Below, in pieces: positions 12,583 to 22,221 of a stretch of 64,000 nt of DNA. The translations under genes were made by a program, and so were the position numbers. How positions within the stretch are numbered: the stretch's first letter is position 1; the number at the start of each line of letters is the position of its first letter. Source of the DNA: Saccharomyces uvarum (lineage: Eukaryota; Ascomycota; Saccharomycetes; Saccharomycetales; Saccharomycetaceae); the NCBI GenBank assembly GCA_947243795.1, contig OX365939.1:785001-849000 (forward strand), given 5' to 3'. Under the pieces are notes generated by a model. That model had not been told where the DNA came from. It did not search any database and saw only the letters and a program-made list of their open reading frames with translations.

Positions 12583-15168
12583 TTATAAAGACAATTGACG
12601 TTTTTGTTGCTCTCTGGCCCATCTTGCAGTGTCTTTTGTAGATTGACTAAACAACTGGCTACTTCTTGTTCTTTTAATGTAATCGATAACCCAGTCTTGT
12701 CCATAAAACTGTTTGATTGAACCGTCTGGAAACATAGCGGCTATATCACCTATCATACCGACTGCGGCTCTCGAGGTGGTATCCTCACTATATAACTGAG
12801 GATCTTCTGCAACTTGAGCAATGAATTGGAAGATGGTACCGACGTATGGGAACAAAGCCTCTGGCTTATCATGGAGACCTGCGACTATACCTACATAAGC
12901 ATCCAGCACTGCTTCTAGTACTTTTATTTGGTTGTCTAAAGCTTCCAATGTACCGTTTTCAGGCTTGGTATTTTGTGCAGCAACGCATAATGCCATGATG
13001 TCATTCAAGTATGGGATGAAATCAGCACCTATATTGGAAGCGATATCACCAAATACACTCAATACAGCTGGTTTCAATTCTCTTCTAGCATTTGGATTGG
13101 AGATCATTTGAGCCAAGACGTTCATCATTGCATCTGTGTATGTTCTAAAGTCCTCTTCTAATGAGTTTGAGATATCAGCAATAAACCCTACTGCGGTAAT
13201 CGACACAGGCGAATCAACTTGGTTTAATGCCTTTAATAAATAGGGAGAAAATGTTTCTAAGTATTTTTCAAACCCCCTACCCAAGGAAGCTGCTAAAGCT
13301 GAAATAGCGTAAAACACATCGTCTTCAATAAATGCAGAGTCCTTTTTTTCCAATAATTTGAAAAACAGACCCATGAGCATGTCAGCAACAGGTTCAATAC
13401 TGCTTGGACTCTTTCTGATGACGGCAGCTAGGACAGTCAAAACGTTTGCTTGTAATTCTTGCAAACTTTGCGCGTCTTCTAATGATAGTTGATTTTCATC
13501 AATGCTCATTGTTTGTCCTAGTTTGTCCATAACAAAGGTTGAAATGGAAGCTGAGGTTTCAGCTACAGTGTCAGTGGCATATTCAACCATCGTGGTCAAA
13601 GCTGAAAAAGCAGATGCACGGGCATTGAACTCATTATCCGCTCTATTGGCCGCACCGATTAAGCCGGCTACAAGAGCAGGATAGAAATTGTATATTGGAG
13701 ATGGAACGGCTTCTGCTAATTGCTCCACCAAATTAATGATGGTCCAAGAACAGTTTGTGGCCACTTTAGGATGATCTTGTAGACCAATCAAACAAGCCTG
13801 AACAACACCTGGTAGATGTTGTTGTGGGTCAATGGATTCAGCGACTGAATCGGCAATTCTACCGATACACCAACCCGTAGTTTCTTTTACTTGTAAGGAT
13901 GGATCGTTCATCAAGTTCAAGATGGATGGCAAAGCCTGATGGACGTAATATGTTCTTTGAACTTTGTCGGGTCCATCCATGATAGAACCAAAAGCCATTA
14001 CAGCAGCCTCACGATTTCTCCAGTTATCAGCAGTAATGTTTTGTTCAACAAATTCCAATACAGGTTCCAAGATGTGGTTACCACAATTTTGCGCGAAGAG
14101 TTGTAAGCACGCACCTGCAGACATGGAAACGTTCCAGTCATCATCTTCTGGATCTTCATTTTGTCTTGTTAAAAGATTCAACAGGTTTGGAATAACATCT
14201 TTGATGGAAGACAAGGCGAAGTTATAGCTTTGTAGGGGAGATTGAGGGAATTGGGCCAGTTCGTAAGCAATATCGATTTCTTCTTCACAAATCGTGGACC
14301 AGAACTCCACAGTCATGGAAGCTACTTTATCGTTTGGAGATTTCATGGTGGCGATGGTTAGGGCATATAGGGCTTGCTCCATATAAGGTTTCATGAACGT
14401 GTAGTATAATGACATGATTTTACATAGACAACCAAAGGCGGCGGCTTGAACTTCTATGTCTTCAGCTTGAGTGGCTTCACAGACGACTTGCATGAGGTAG
14501 TTTCTTTCACCTTCACGTTCCATATTGTTCTTGATGAAAATTAAAGAATCCGCAAGAGCATTCAATGCTGTCAGTCTAACCGATTTGGAAGTTTCTGTGG
14601 ACTGGGCACCTTGGACGATAGCAATTAGGATGTTGTTTGATGAAGAGACCAAGGCTTGGCTCTGCGGGTCTGCGCTTTCACATATATAACCTAGAGCCAA
14701 TAAAGAAGCTCTCTTAACATTTTCTGGTTGTTCGGCACCTGTATTGTCGACCATGATTTTCATCAAGTCTGGCCATGCGCCATGGGGCAACTCGATGTCT
14801 GCTATAGCAGCAATTAATTGAGCTGCGGCATTTGCTATACGGGGTTCTATGGAGACCAACGCAGTGAGGGCGTTGGCTTTGATTTGAGTCTTGGCATCAG
14901 GGCTGACCTGTGCAATCCAACGCTGCGCAAACTGCTGAGTCTTGATGGAATCTTTGGAAACCAGTTCGTTCTTCAGAGTCAATGCCGCTAAAATACGGCC
15001 TTCTAACTTTGTATTTTCATCGATAAGTACCTGCGAGGAAAGCCCAGCAAACTGTAAAAAGTTTTCATTGGACAGTTTCTTTAATTGAGTTTCACTGGTT
15101 AACCGGACGTTTTGGTCGGGACTCAAAATACTGTTTTCTAATAGTTGAGCAAATTCAGTGGTGGACAT
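12583..15168 (-). CDS. KAP95: Karyopherin beta-1 (importin-beta)
   Basis: Nuclear import receptor that binds Kap60 (importin-alpha) through its IBB domain, contacts FG nucleoporins and releases cargo with Ran-GTP. 861 residues, equal to S. cerevisiae Kap95. The protein is a superhelix of HEAT repeats, and the whole sequence is helical pairs of this type. The N-terminus MSTTEFAQLLENSILSPDQN and the acidic loop EDPEDDDWNVS (near residues 333-343, contacting Ran and the IBB) are clear. The minus-strand start CAT at 15166-15168 and the stop TAA at 12583-12585 are clean. KAP95 and DIC1 are both on the minus strand, so the KAP95 promoter sits behind the DIC1 3' end. Confidence 0.98.
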   Translation of the reverse strand: MSTTEFAQLLENSILSPDQNVRLTSETQLKKLSNENFLQFAGLSSQVLIDENTKLEGRILAALTLKNELVSKDSIKTQQFAQRWIAQVSPDAKTQIKANALTALVSIEPRIANAAAQLIAAIADIELPHGAWPDLMKIMVDNTGAEQPENVKRASLLALGYICESADPQSQALVSSSNNILIAIVQGAQSTETSKSVRLTALNALADSLIFIKNNMEREGERNYLMQVVCEATQAEDIEVQAAAFGCLCKIMSLYYTFMKPYMEQALYALTIATMKSPNDKVASMTVEFWSTICEEEIDIAYELAQFPQSPLQSYNFALSSIKDVIPNLLNLLTRQNEDPEDDDWNVSMSAGACLQLFAQNCGNHILEPVLEFVEQNITADNWRNREAAVMAFGSIMDGPDKVQRTYYVHQALPSILNLMNDPSLQVKETTGWCIGRIADSVAESIDPQQHLPGVVQACLIGLQDHPKVATNCSWTIINLVEQLAEAVPSPIYNFYPALVAGLIGAANRADNEFNARASAFSALTTMVEYATDTVAETSASISTFVMDKLGQTMSIDENQLSLEDAQSLQELQANVLTVLAAVIRKSPSSIEPVADMLMGLFFKLLEKKDSAFIEDDVFYAISALAASLGRGFEKYLETFSPYLLKALNQVDSPVSITAVGFIADISNSLEEDFRTYTDAMMNVLAQMISNPNARRELKPAVLSVFGDIASNIGADFIPYLNDIMALCVAAQNTKPENGTLEALDNQIKVLEAVLDAYVGIVAGLHDKPEALFPYVGTIFQFIAQVAEDPQLYSEDTTSRAAVGMIGDIAAMFPDGSIKQFYGQDWVIDYIKRTRSSQLFSQSTKDTARWAREQQKRQLSL

Positions 15169-15712
15169 TTTTGCTCCTTGTGTGATATTATGGATTACTT
15201 TTGAATCGGTTTTCTCTACCCCTAAAAAGTCTGCAAATATGAAGATGAAAAGGATAGGTAATTCTCCTATATTATGTTCCTATACTGCTCTCTGCTGTCT
15301 CTTCTTTTATTTTGAAAAATACGAAAGAAGGTGGAGGGAGCCTATGTTTATTTGTCTGGTTCTCAGTTATTTTTGAATTTTTTTTTTGAATTTTTTTTCT
15401 TTGGTTCTCTCTTCAAGTTTTTCCTTATGGCCTTCTCAGCAAAACTCGAAATTTTTCTCTTCCGTCAAGAAACCGCCGCTCGTCCAACATGATATGGAGA
15501 CCAGCGACATAATAGCTAATCATCCCACAGACTGGGGAATGTTGGTTATCTCTACGTAACACAAGGTCAAGAAAGCGGCGTCATAAATATCTGTATGTGG
15601 CAATACGGCCCTGCGGGAAATTATGCTTTTATACTTACCTATCGAACTGTCGACAACTTTTTTAAATTTTTGCTTTTGTTGTCTTCGCTATGTACTCGTG
15701 GGATATGTGTGT
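15169..15712. other. KAP95 promoter and DIC1 3' region
   Basis: 544 bases between tandem minus-strand genes. It contains poly-T runs (15375-15400, 15657-15670) and no site I can name with confidence. Open frames crossing from here into DIC1 are antisense shadows. No gene is seen. Confidence 0.6.
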
Positions 15713-16615
15713 CTACTTATCTTCAGTTTCCTTTGGCATGCCCACCTTGTGTTTTTTCAATTGCTCAATGGCAAAGAAAATCAACACTGTGAAGGGACCC
15801 AATCTTGTGAAACTGGGCAGCCAGCCCCTGAACATGAAAGAGGGGCCCTCTTTGCGGATGGCATCGGCCAGGATCTTCAAAGCCGGCTGATGGTCCCCGC
15901 TGCCGTTCATGATACGGGTCTTCATAACGTCTGCCGGAGAACACACCGTGGTGGCTACCAGCCCAGCCAACAGCGACGCGGTCAGGTGTGTGTAATTCTT
16001 GGATTCGTCGAAATCGAACTTCGTGACCAAGTAGTTCTTGAACACGTCATACGTAACGACCTGGCTCGCGGTCATCAAGATGCCTCTGACCATGTTGGGC
16101 TTCCACCCAGTGAACAAGGTCTTGAGCCCACCCTCATGGCGGTATATCCTGTAAACACCGTCTATAGCGTTCTTGTAGTTCCTCCTCTTGGCCGGCTCTA
16201 AGGCAGAGTCATTTTGCATCCTGATGTTCACGACGTCTGCAAAGTTCCCCAAAAGCCCACCGATGGCGCCGCTGAACATGGAACAGGGCAGCAGATACGC
16301 CATATTGGTCACCTGATCGCGCGGAATCACGTTCTCCTTCAACATGTCGTAAGCACCGAACCTCACCGTGGTGTATGTGCACTGACGCAACACAGCAGCA
16401 CTCAGCCCGGAATACAGCCCCAACACACCTTCGTGCGCCAGGATGCTCTCCAGCATCTTGAACAGAGTGGGCTTGGGCATGGGAGCCGCCTGCAGCCTGA
16501 CTTTCGACAGGTCCAGCGGATGCGTCACCATGGTCGCGAAGATTCCCGCCGCACCCCCATACCACCATGGGTACTTGATGTTCTTATCAGCCGAATCCTT
16601 TGCGTTCGTCGACAT
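15713..16615 (-). CDS. DIC1: Mitochondrial dicarboxylate carrier
   Basis: Inner-membrane carrier exchanging malate or succinate for phosphate, supplying dicarboxylates to the citric acid cycle. 300 residues (298 in S. cerevisiae) with the tripartite mitochondrial-carrier layout: signature HPLDLSKVR in repeat 1, the degenerate NFADVVNIR in repeat 2 and SPADVMKTR in repeat 3, each followed by the downstream helix pair. The start ATG (CAT at 16613-16615) gives MSTNAKDSADKNIKYPWWYGG. The gene is notably G+C-rich compared with the flanking KAP95 and LUG1, using many C/G third positions. That creates long spurious antisense frames on the plus strand. Nothing looks broken. Confidence 0.97.
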   Translation of the reverse strand: MSTNAKDSADKNIKYPWWYGGAAGIFATMVTHPLDLSKVRLQAAPMPKPTLFKMLESILAHEGVLGLYSGLSAAVLRQCTYTTVRFGAYDMLKENVIPRDQVTNMAYLLPCSMFSGAIGGLLGNFADVVNIRMQNDSALEPAKRRNYKNAIDGVYRIYRHEGGLKTLFTGWKPNMVRGILMTASQVVTYDVFKNYLVTKFDFDESKNYTHLTASLLAGLVATTVCSPADVMKTRIMNGSGDHQPALKILADAIRKEGPSFMFRGWLPSFTRLGPFTVLIFFAIEQLKKHKVGMPKETEDK

Positions 16616-16698
16616 CCCGATGTTGAGATGTGTTATGTCGTTCCTTGGACCCGCTACGGATTACTACTCTACAAGTAAGATAAACGTACCTCTCTCTA

Positions 16699-16720
16699 CA
16701 TATATATATATATATATATA
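16699..16720. repeat. (TA)n microsatellite
   Basis: A run of about 11 TA dinucleotides, roughly 85 bases upstream of the DIC1 start. Confidence 0.9.
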
Positions 16721-17212
16721 CCCCAAGCCCGCGGCCCGATTGCTAGCTGCCCCACCAGCTGCAGCGATCTCGCTGGCCAAAGACCAAGCCTTGCAGCCCT
16801 TTTATACAAAGATAACTACGAGAAGCACAGCGAAGAGGGCCCTTTCCTTGGCACAATGATGCGACGCCCGACGCTATCTCAGACCGCTCTCTCACTATCG
16901 CAATTGGACTCCAACAACGGCAGCGGACGCGCTGTTCTGCGGACGGGGTCACGCATTCTGCTGGGAAGCGAGATTAAATTTAGGGCCGGTGGGGGAACAG
17001 CGCCGCCAAGTGAACAAGCCAGGGCCCACCTCATCTGGCTTGTGAACGGCATGGATGCGCTGAGCATTCGCCAATAGCGAGTATATAGTGGGACGCACAC
17101 TTGCTTGAAAGAACAGCTGGCCTTGCTCAACGTGTCCTGTGTCTTGTCGCCTCGTCGTTCTGGCCCCTCTGATAAAGAAAGCCCGTAATCGTGGCTTTGG
17201 TAGGCAGCTGAG

Positions 17213-17232
17213 AGCGAGCGAGCGAGCGAGCG
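17213..17232. repeat. (AGCG)5 tandem repeat
   Basis: Five perfect AGCG units in the DIC1-ORM2 promoter region. Confidence 0.9.
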
Positions 17233-17469
17233 AAACCGAGAATAGATCCCGACCAAGGGCTGCAATGGCATGAAACACAACCGTGAGGAACACAAGGAAT
17301 ACGAGCGAACAGGGTGTTCGCTCTCCCGTCCCGCGCTTGTTGCAAACGCACACTCACACTCACACACACTTATATATAGATGCGTAGATACATAAATACA
17401 CACATATGAGGCATTTTGTCTGTGGTTCGTCTGTGCTTGGAAGACCAGTATACCACTACACGACACATT

Positions 17470-18123
17470 ATGGATCGTCATACATATGAACCTCTGACCG
17501 TCGATGAGCCATCGCTCACCCCGAACGTGTCGTCCAACCTCAAACCATTCCCCTCCCAGAACAGTAAAATGTCCACTCCCGTGACCGACCACAGGAGAAG
17601 ACGCTCCTCCAGTGTGATATCGCATGTGGAGCCGGAGACATTTGAAGACGAAAATGACCAGCAGATGCTGCCCAACATGAACGCGACCTGGGTCGACCAG
17701 CGCGGCGCCTGGTTGATTCATATCGTCGTCATCGTGCTGTTGAGGCTCTTCTACTCCTTGTTCCCCGGGTCCACACCCAAATGGACGTGGACGTTGACCA
17801 ACATGACCTACATCATCGGGTTCTACATCATGTTCCACCTTGTCAAAGGCACACCCTTTGAGTTCAATGGCGGGGCGTACGATAACCTGACTATGTGGGA
17901 ACAGATCAACGACGAGACCTTGTACACACCCACCAGAAAGTTTCTGTTGATCGTGCCCATCGTACTGTTCTTGATCAGCAACCAGTACTACCGTAACGAC
18001 ATCACGTTGTTCCTCTCCAACTTGCTCGTCACTGTCTTCGTCGGTGTCGTGCCCAAGCTGGGAATCACTCACAGGCTAAGAATATCCATCCCAGGTATCA
18101 CGGGGCGTGCCCAAATTAGTTAA
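17470..18123 (+). CDS. ORM2: ORM family regulator of serine palmitoyltransferase
   Basis: ER membrane protein of the SPOTS complex that restrains serine palmitoyltransferase (Lcb1/Lcb2/Tsc3) and so tunes sphingolipid synthesis. From the ATG at 17470 it has 217 residues, against 216 in S. cerevisiae. The frame extends upstream only through non-ATG codons, so this ATG is chosen. The basic motif HRRRRSSSV places Ser46-48 exactly where Ypk1 phosphorylates S. cerevisiae Orm2. The ORMDL core follows (NMNATWVDQRGAWLIH, then the WTWTLTNMTY and LITHRLRISIPG-type segments) with four hydrophobic spans. The extreme N-terminus differs most from S. cerevisiae. Like DIC1, the gene is G+C-rich. Confidence 0.97.
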   Translation: MDRHTYEPLTVDEPSLTPNVSSNLKPFPSQNSKMSTPVTDHRRRRSSSVISHVEPETFEDENDQQMLPNMNATWVDQRGAWLIHIVVIVLLRLFYSLFPGSTPKWTWTLTNMTYIIGFYIMFHLVKGTPFEFNGGAYDNLTMWEQINDETLYTPTRKFLLIVPIVLFLISNQYYRNDITLFLSNLLVTVFVGVVPKLGITHRLRISIPGITGRAQIS

Positions 18124-18195
18124 AGAGTTCTGTCTATACGCATATACCTATTTATATTTACATAACCACACCGCACATCCCTTTCTATATTCCCT

Positions 18196-19071
18196 CTAAT
18201 GCGCATTTACGTCAGAGTACACATCAAATCTTCTCTGCTTGGTCAAGGGCACGGCTTGTCTGAACGCCGTGATGACTTCTGGGTCCAGCTCAGCATAGAT
18301 AATCTCTTCACCTTCGCCCGCTTCCGATACGATGTTACCCTTGGGGTCCACCACGATGGAGTGGCCATACGCATGGTACGAGCTCTGCATATTCCTTGCC
18401 GGGGAACATAGCATTACGTATATTTGGTTGTCTACCGCCCGGCTTCTTGCCAGTAGGTGCCAATGCAATGGACCTGTGACCGTGTTGAACGCGCTGGGAT
18501 AGACCATAGCAAAGGCTCCTCTACGTGCACTCAGCATGGCCAGTTCCGGGAACCTCATGTCGTAACATATCCCGACGCCGAACTTGCCATACTTCGTGTC
18601 AATAGTGGTGGACTTCTCCCCGGGGCTCAAGGTTTCACTTTCGTGGAACGATATGCCGTTGGGAATGTCCACGTCGAAAAGGTGGACTTTCCGATGTTGG
18701 CCAATCAGCTCTCCATCTTCGTTGAAAATTATCGATGTATTGTAGATCTTGTCTGTCCTTGGATCCAATTCTGGAATCGTTCCTCCGACTAAGATGATTT
18801 TGAACTTACTAGCCAAGTTCGATAGGAACTTGACCGATGTCGAAGGTTCATTGGCACTAATAATCTCAGAATACTTTCTGAATTGGTCAGTGGAGTATGG
18901 AGAGTTGAAACACTCGGGCAGCACGACAAGCTTCGTATCGGGCTGTTCCTTCATGGCCCTTTCAATGAACGTTGCCGCTCTTTGAAGGTTGGCCATCTTA
19001 TCAGGGCTAGAACCTGCCAATTGGACCAAGGCGACCTTGATTTTTTGCGATAGAATCTTAGAGGCACTCAT
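18196..19071 (-). CDS. NIT3: Nitrilase-superfamily omega-amidase
   Basis: Amidase of the Nit branch. Yeast Nit3 hydrolyses the alpha-ketoglutaramate and alpha-ketosuccinamate made by glutamine and asparagine transaminases. 291 residues, the same as S. cerevisiae. The Glu-Lys-Cys triad is visible: Glu53 in VLPECFNSPY, Lys128 in GQHRKVHLFD and Cys169 in GVGICYDMRFPE. The minus-strand start is CAT at 19069-19071, and the N-terminus MSASKILSQKIKVALVQLAG enters directly into the first strand. ORM2 and NIT3 converge with only about 70 bases between stop codons. Confidence 0.96.
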   Translation of the reverse strand: MSASKILSQKIKVALVQLAGSSPDKMANLQRAATFIERAMKEQPDTKLVVLPECFNSPYSTDQFRKYSEIISANEPSTSVKFLSNLASKFKIILVGGTIPELDPRTDKIYNTSIIFNEDGELIGQHRKVHLFDVDIPNGISFHESETLSPGEKSTTIDTKYGKFGVGICYDMRFPELAMLSARRGAFAMVYPSAFNTVTGPLHWHLLARSRAVDNQIYVMLCSPARNMQSSYHAYGHSIVVDPKGNIVSEAGEGEEIIYAELDPEVITAFRQAVPLTKQRRFDVYSDVNAH

Positions 19072-19349
19072 GTTTGCAAACTCGTCTACCTTCTTGTCAA
19101 TATATTAACGACATTACTGCAAGACTAAGTCCGATTAGCGAAAGTATATATAACATGACTGAAATCATCAACACCTTTTTCGTATCCGATGACGTGCCTA
19201 TGCACTGATAAGGTCTGCATAATTTCTCAGATAAGAATACAGAACAAAACTGAGCCTGCGAGATCGTTTTTCTGGGCCATATGCGTAACCAATATAGTGT
19301 CCCGTTCATTCCCTTGGGTGCAAAGTCTACACTTTTACCAAACTTTTTT

Positions 19350-19363
19350 CACGCATATGCGTG
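19350..19363. promoter_or_regulatory. Perfect palindrome CACGCATATGCGTG
   Basis: A 14-base perfect palindrome midway between NIT3 and LUG1, with a related CATATGCGTAA about 70 bases to its left. It could bind a dimeric factor. I do not recognise the factor. Confidence 0.45.
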
Positions 19364-19522
19364 TAAGATAATGGCCGTCTCTGCCTAATGTTAATAAACG
19401 GCACGTCTACTAGTGTACATAATATGGCCCAAGACCTGTACATCTACTCACGTTTGCTGAAATATTGGGCTAGAGAGTAGTTATCACTTAAGGTTTTAAT
19501 AAAAGGAGCCTTTACGGGGGCG

Positions 19523-19529
19523 TTACCCG
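19523..19529 (+). promoter_or_regulatory. Reb1 site (TTACCCG)
   Basis: GTTACCCGC contains the Reb1 core TTACCCG, about 280 bases upstream of LUG1 in a divergent promoter where a general regulatory factor would keep a nucleosome-free region. Confidence 0.6.
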
Positions 19530-19806
19530 CGCTATTTCGCACGGCTCATTAAACAAAGGTGGATTTTGTTCATATTCTCCTGACTTTATGAGTTGTGGCC
19601 TGGAAATTCATAGGGACCCGCTTGTAGATGTTTTTGTCCCTTCTTAAATGGCACTTTGAGGAGTTCACTTGCTTTTTCTCACCTCTAACTGTCGTTTGGA
19701 GGGTAGGGCCATTACAATACTGCATTCTTATTTACCTAATCCCAGTCTACATTATTACGTACCCTAAACAAACAATAAAGAAACAGCAGGACTGGAAAAC
19801 AGTTAA

Positions 19807-22221
19807 ATGCCAGATATAGAGTCTAAAACTTTATCAGGCCACTCTATGGGTACTATTCCACCTGAGATTGTGTACGAAATACTTACATACCAATTTAGGG
19901 ACTTGCTAAGAAATGACCATCCTGGGACTGCGGAAAAATTCAATGAGAATTTGGCTACGTTTGTCAAGAGTAATTTGACCGCCAACAAGACATTTTCCCA
20001 TATTTGTCAAGTTCTCATCTATAGATATTGTAATTTGACTACAGCAAAAAGATTTCATGGTCTTTTGCAAACTTTGAAAGCAAATAGGGCGCTTTGTAAT
20101 AAAGTCGAAGTAGCTGATTTCCAAGAACTAACGTCCATTGGACTTGGTAGGTCTAGTGAGATGAATAAAATGATCAAAAATTTAACTAATGAAACTCTTC
20201 TCGAATTTTTGATGCTAACAAAAGCGAACTTAAGGGAGTTTTTAGCATGTGAAAATATTCAAGACGACTTAGACGATAATATCATAAAGTATATTTTATC
20301 TCCAGGCAAGGTCTTAACTGTTGTGGATTTCTGTGGCTGCTCAGGCACCAGTTTCACGCAAAGTTTTATTAGGGCTCTGGAAAAATTATACCATCTCAAT
20401 AAATCTACTGATCAGCATCAGCTCGAACCCATCCAACAAAATTACCAGATTACATGTCTAGGCCTAAATGACTGTACCGATCTGCCATCTCATGTGCTTT
20501 GGAAGGTTTTCAAGATGCTACCTGAGCTACAAAAACTCGATCTGTCTCATACTTCCATTGACGATGACATTTTGTATAATGGTATTCCACATTGGAAAAA
20601 TCTAACTCATCTTTCGCTAGCTACTTGTCTTCAAGTAACTCCAAGAGCAGTTTTAGAATTCTTCAGTCATCATCCAACAATCACTGATCCCGACAATACA
20701 TCTACATTGGAATGGCTAAACGTTAGTGTTATAGCCCATTCGTCATCTTGGAACGAAGTACATACGATGTTCTTTTTGAAAAAGCTTTGTCAGCATGGTC
20801 ACAATAAGACTTTACAGTACTTGAATATTGGTGGTCTACCCTTACATATCGCATCATCGTTTAGTGAGGATCCTATCACTGAATCCACTTATTACTATCA
20901 ATGCCGCGATAGCCTACAGTTTATAAAGTGGAATTTTCCTAAATTGAAAAGTTTGAGTATTAAAGGCAATACCGTCCCGATATCTACTCTGGTGGAATTT
21001 TTGACACCAATTGAACAAGACTATCCTAATTGTGTTCAAAAATTAAAGGTTTTGAATGTATCTGGTAATTCATATATCAATAAATGGACCATTCAGGATT
21101 CGTTACTTTATACATGTTCTCCAAGTTTAGTGGCATTAGAAGTAAACTTTGAATCCTGGCAACAAATTGAAAAACTAAATGAAAGACATGAAATCATTGC
21201 GTATAGATATAAAAACACGAGCTCTATTATCAAAGATACCTCAACCGCTGAACAAGTGAAATGGAAGTGTTACATCGATTCTTCTTATGGTAGAAGATAT
21301 TGGTTATATAAGACGGATCCATTTTTAAACCGTGATGATTTAGAATCGAAGTCAAATTTAACCAGATACGATGCTGAAGGCCACAAGATCATAGAGATTA
21401 TTAATCAGCCTGATTTCTTGAAATTTGCCCAAAATAAAATCATGCTTGGCTGCGGACTAGTTCCTCAAAGTGGTATCAGGCGTAAGTTATGCTACAGAGA
21501 TTTAAAACCACCAGTTTCCCAGTTTTTGAATAGGAAAGGTGCCATCAGTCTTGGTAACACACCATTACCTATAGTTATCCCAACATTACCCCGAGGTGGC
21601 TGGAGAATTATTCATAACGAGGACGAAAGTAACAGCGATAATGATAATCGTATGGTTACTATTCCAAGAAGAACTCCGCTGTTGAGCAGGCCGGCTTTGA
21701 GGAGCAACAATGGTCCTGCTCGTCCTGACCCGATTGCTAGCAATGCTTCCACAGCAGCTCAAATTAGAGATGGGTTGTACTGGGATAGGTCTGTACATGA
21801 CTTGCGTGAATTATCATTACAAGAACAAAGAATTCAAGATTTAGCTGACGAACAGCAGGAATTAAGAACAATGGCTAATTATGAAGAGACTGATGACGAA
21901 TATTTGCATGATCCGGACTTAGAGCGGAGAAGGTCTCAACTGCGGTTATTTGAAAGTTCACAGTTGCGTTCCGGGAATAAAGCAAGACTAAGCCTGAATA
22001 GGGAGAACTCTTCTACCGGTTCATTTTTGTCATTTTCTCACTTAAATCATCTTCGCAAGCATAAGAACTACTATTTCGCTCACCCCGATGAGTTCATTTA
22101 TGACCCAAATGATCCTCGAACTACTCAAAGATATAGACTGCATTTCGAAGTAGTTAACGAATATCAGGTTTTTGGGTGCATTGAACGTGGAATGTATAGA
22201 TACTACAGTTTAAAAGCATAG
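19807..22221 (+). CDS. LUG1: F-box/leucine-rich repeat protein (YLR352W)
   Basis: 804 residues, orthologue of S. cerevisiae YLR352W/Lug1 (807), a putative SCF substrate adaptor. The N-terminal segment TIPPEIVYEILTYQF resembles the F-box start that binds Skp1. Leucine-rich repeat-like segments run from about residue 215 to 440 (for example LGLNDCTDLPSHVLWKVF, LQKLDLSHTSIDDD, LTHLSLATCLQVTP). The C-terminal third is charged and low-complexity (near NEDESNSDNDNR). The start is the first ATG of the frame. The substrate is not known to me. Confidence 0.9.
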   Translation: MPDIESKTLSGHSMGTIPPEIVYEILTYQFRDLLRNDHPGTAEKFNENLATFVKSNLTANKTFSHICQVLIYRYCNLTTAKRFHGLLQTLKANRALCNKVEVADFQELTSIGLGRSSEMNKMIKNLTNETLLEFLMLTKANLREFLACENIQDDLDDNIIKYILSPGKVLTVVDFCGCSGTSFTQSFIRALEKLYHLNKSTDQHQLEPIQQNYQITCLGLNDCTDLPSHVLWKVFKMLPELQKLDLSHTSIDDDILYNGIPHWKNLTHLSLATCLQVTPRAVLEFFSHHPTITDPDNTSTLEWLNVSVIAHSSSWNEVHTMFFLKKLCQHGHNKTLQYLNIGGLPLHIASSFSEDPITESTYYYQCRDSLQFIKWNFPKLKSLSIKGNTVPISTLVEFLTPIEQDYPNCVQKLKVLNVSGNSYINKWTIQDSLLYTCSPSLVALEVNFESWQQIEKLNERHEIIAYRYKNTSSIIKDTSTAEQVKWKCYIDSSYGRRYWLYKTDPFLNRDDLESKSNLTRYDAEGHKIIEIINQPDFLKFAQNKIMLGCGLVPQSGIRRKLCYRDLKPPVSQFLNRKGAISLGNTPLPIVIPTLPRGGWRIIHNEDESNSDNDNRMVTIPRRTPLLSRPALRSNNGPARPDPIASNASTAAQIRDGLYWDRSVHDLRELSLQEQRIQDLADEQQELRTMANYEETDDEYLHDPDLERRRSQLRLFESSQLRSGNKARLSLNRENSSTGSFLSFSHLNHLRKHKNYYFAHPDEFIYDPNDPRTTQRYRLHFEVVNEYQVFGCIERGMYRYYSLKA

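Larger units (their letters stand above)
16616..17469. other. Divergent DIC1-ORM2 promoter region
   Basis: 854 bases between divergent genes, unusually G+C-rich for yeast intergenic DNA. It contains a (TA)n run (16699-16720), five AGCG units (17213-17232), a CACACT-rich stretch (17348-17370) and a CCAAT box (17071-17075, in CGCCAATAGCG) that could serve Hap2/3/4/5 at DIC1. No RNA or protein gene is supported. Confidence 0.55.
19072..19806. other. Divergent NIT3-LUG1 promoter region
   Basis: 735 bases between divergent genes. It contains a perfect 14-base palindrome (19350-19363) and a Reb1 site (19523-19529), both listed separately. No gene is supported. Confidence 0.6.

Noticed and set aside
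15623-16859. Plus-strand open frames antisense to DIC1 (including the dubious YLR349W region)
   Set aside because: Shadow frames of a G+C-rich coding gene, with no conserved protein features.
16879-18072. A 397-codon minus-strand open frame across ORM2 and the DIC1-ORM2 promoter
   Set aside because: It is antisense to ORM2, low-complexity (His/Asp/Gln/Ser-rich), and follows from the high G+C content. No family signal.
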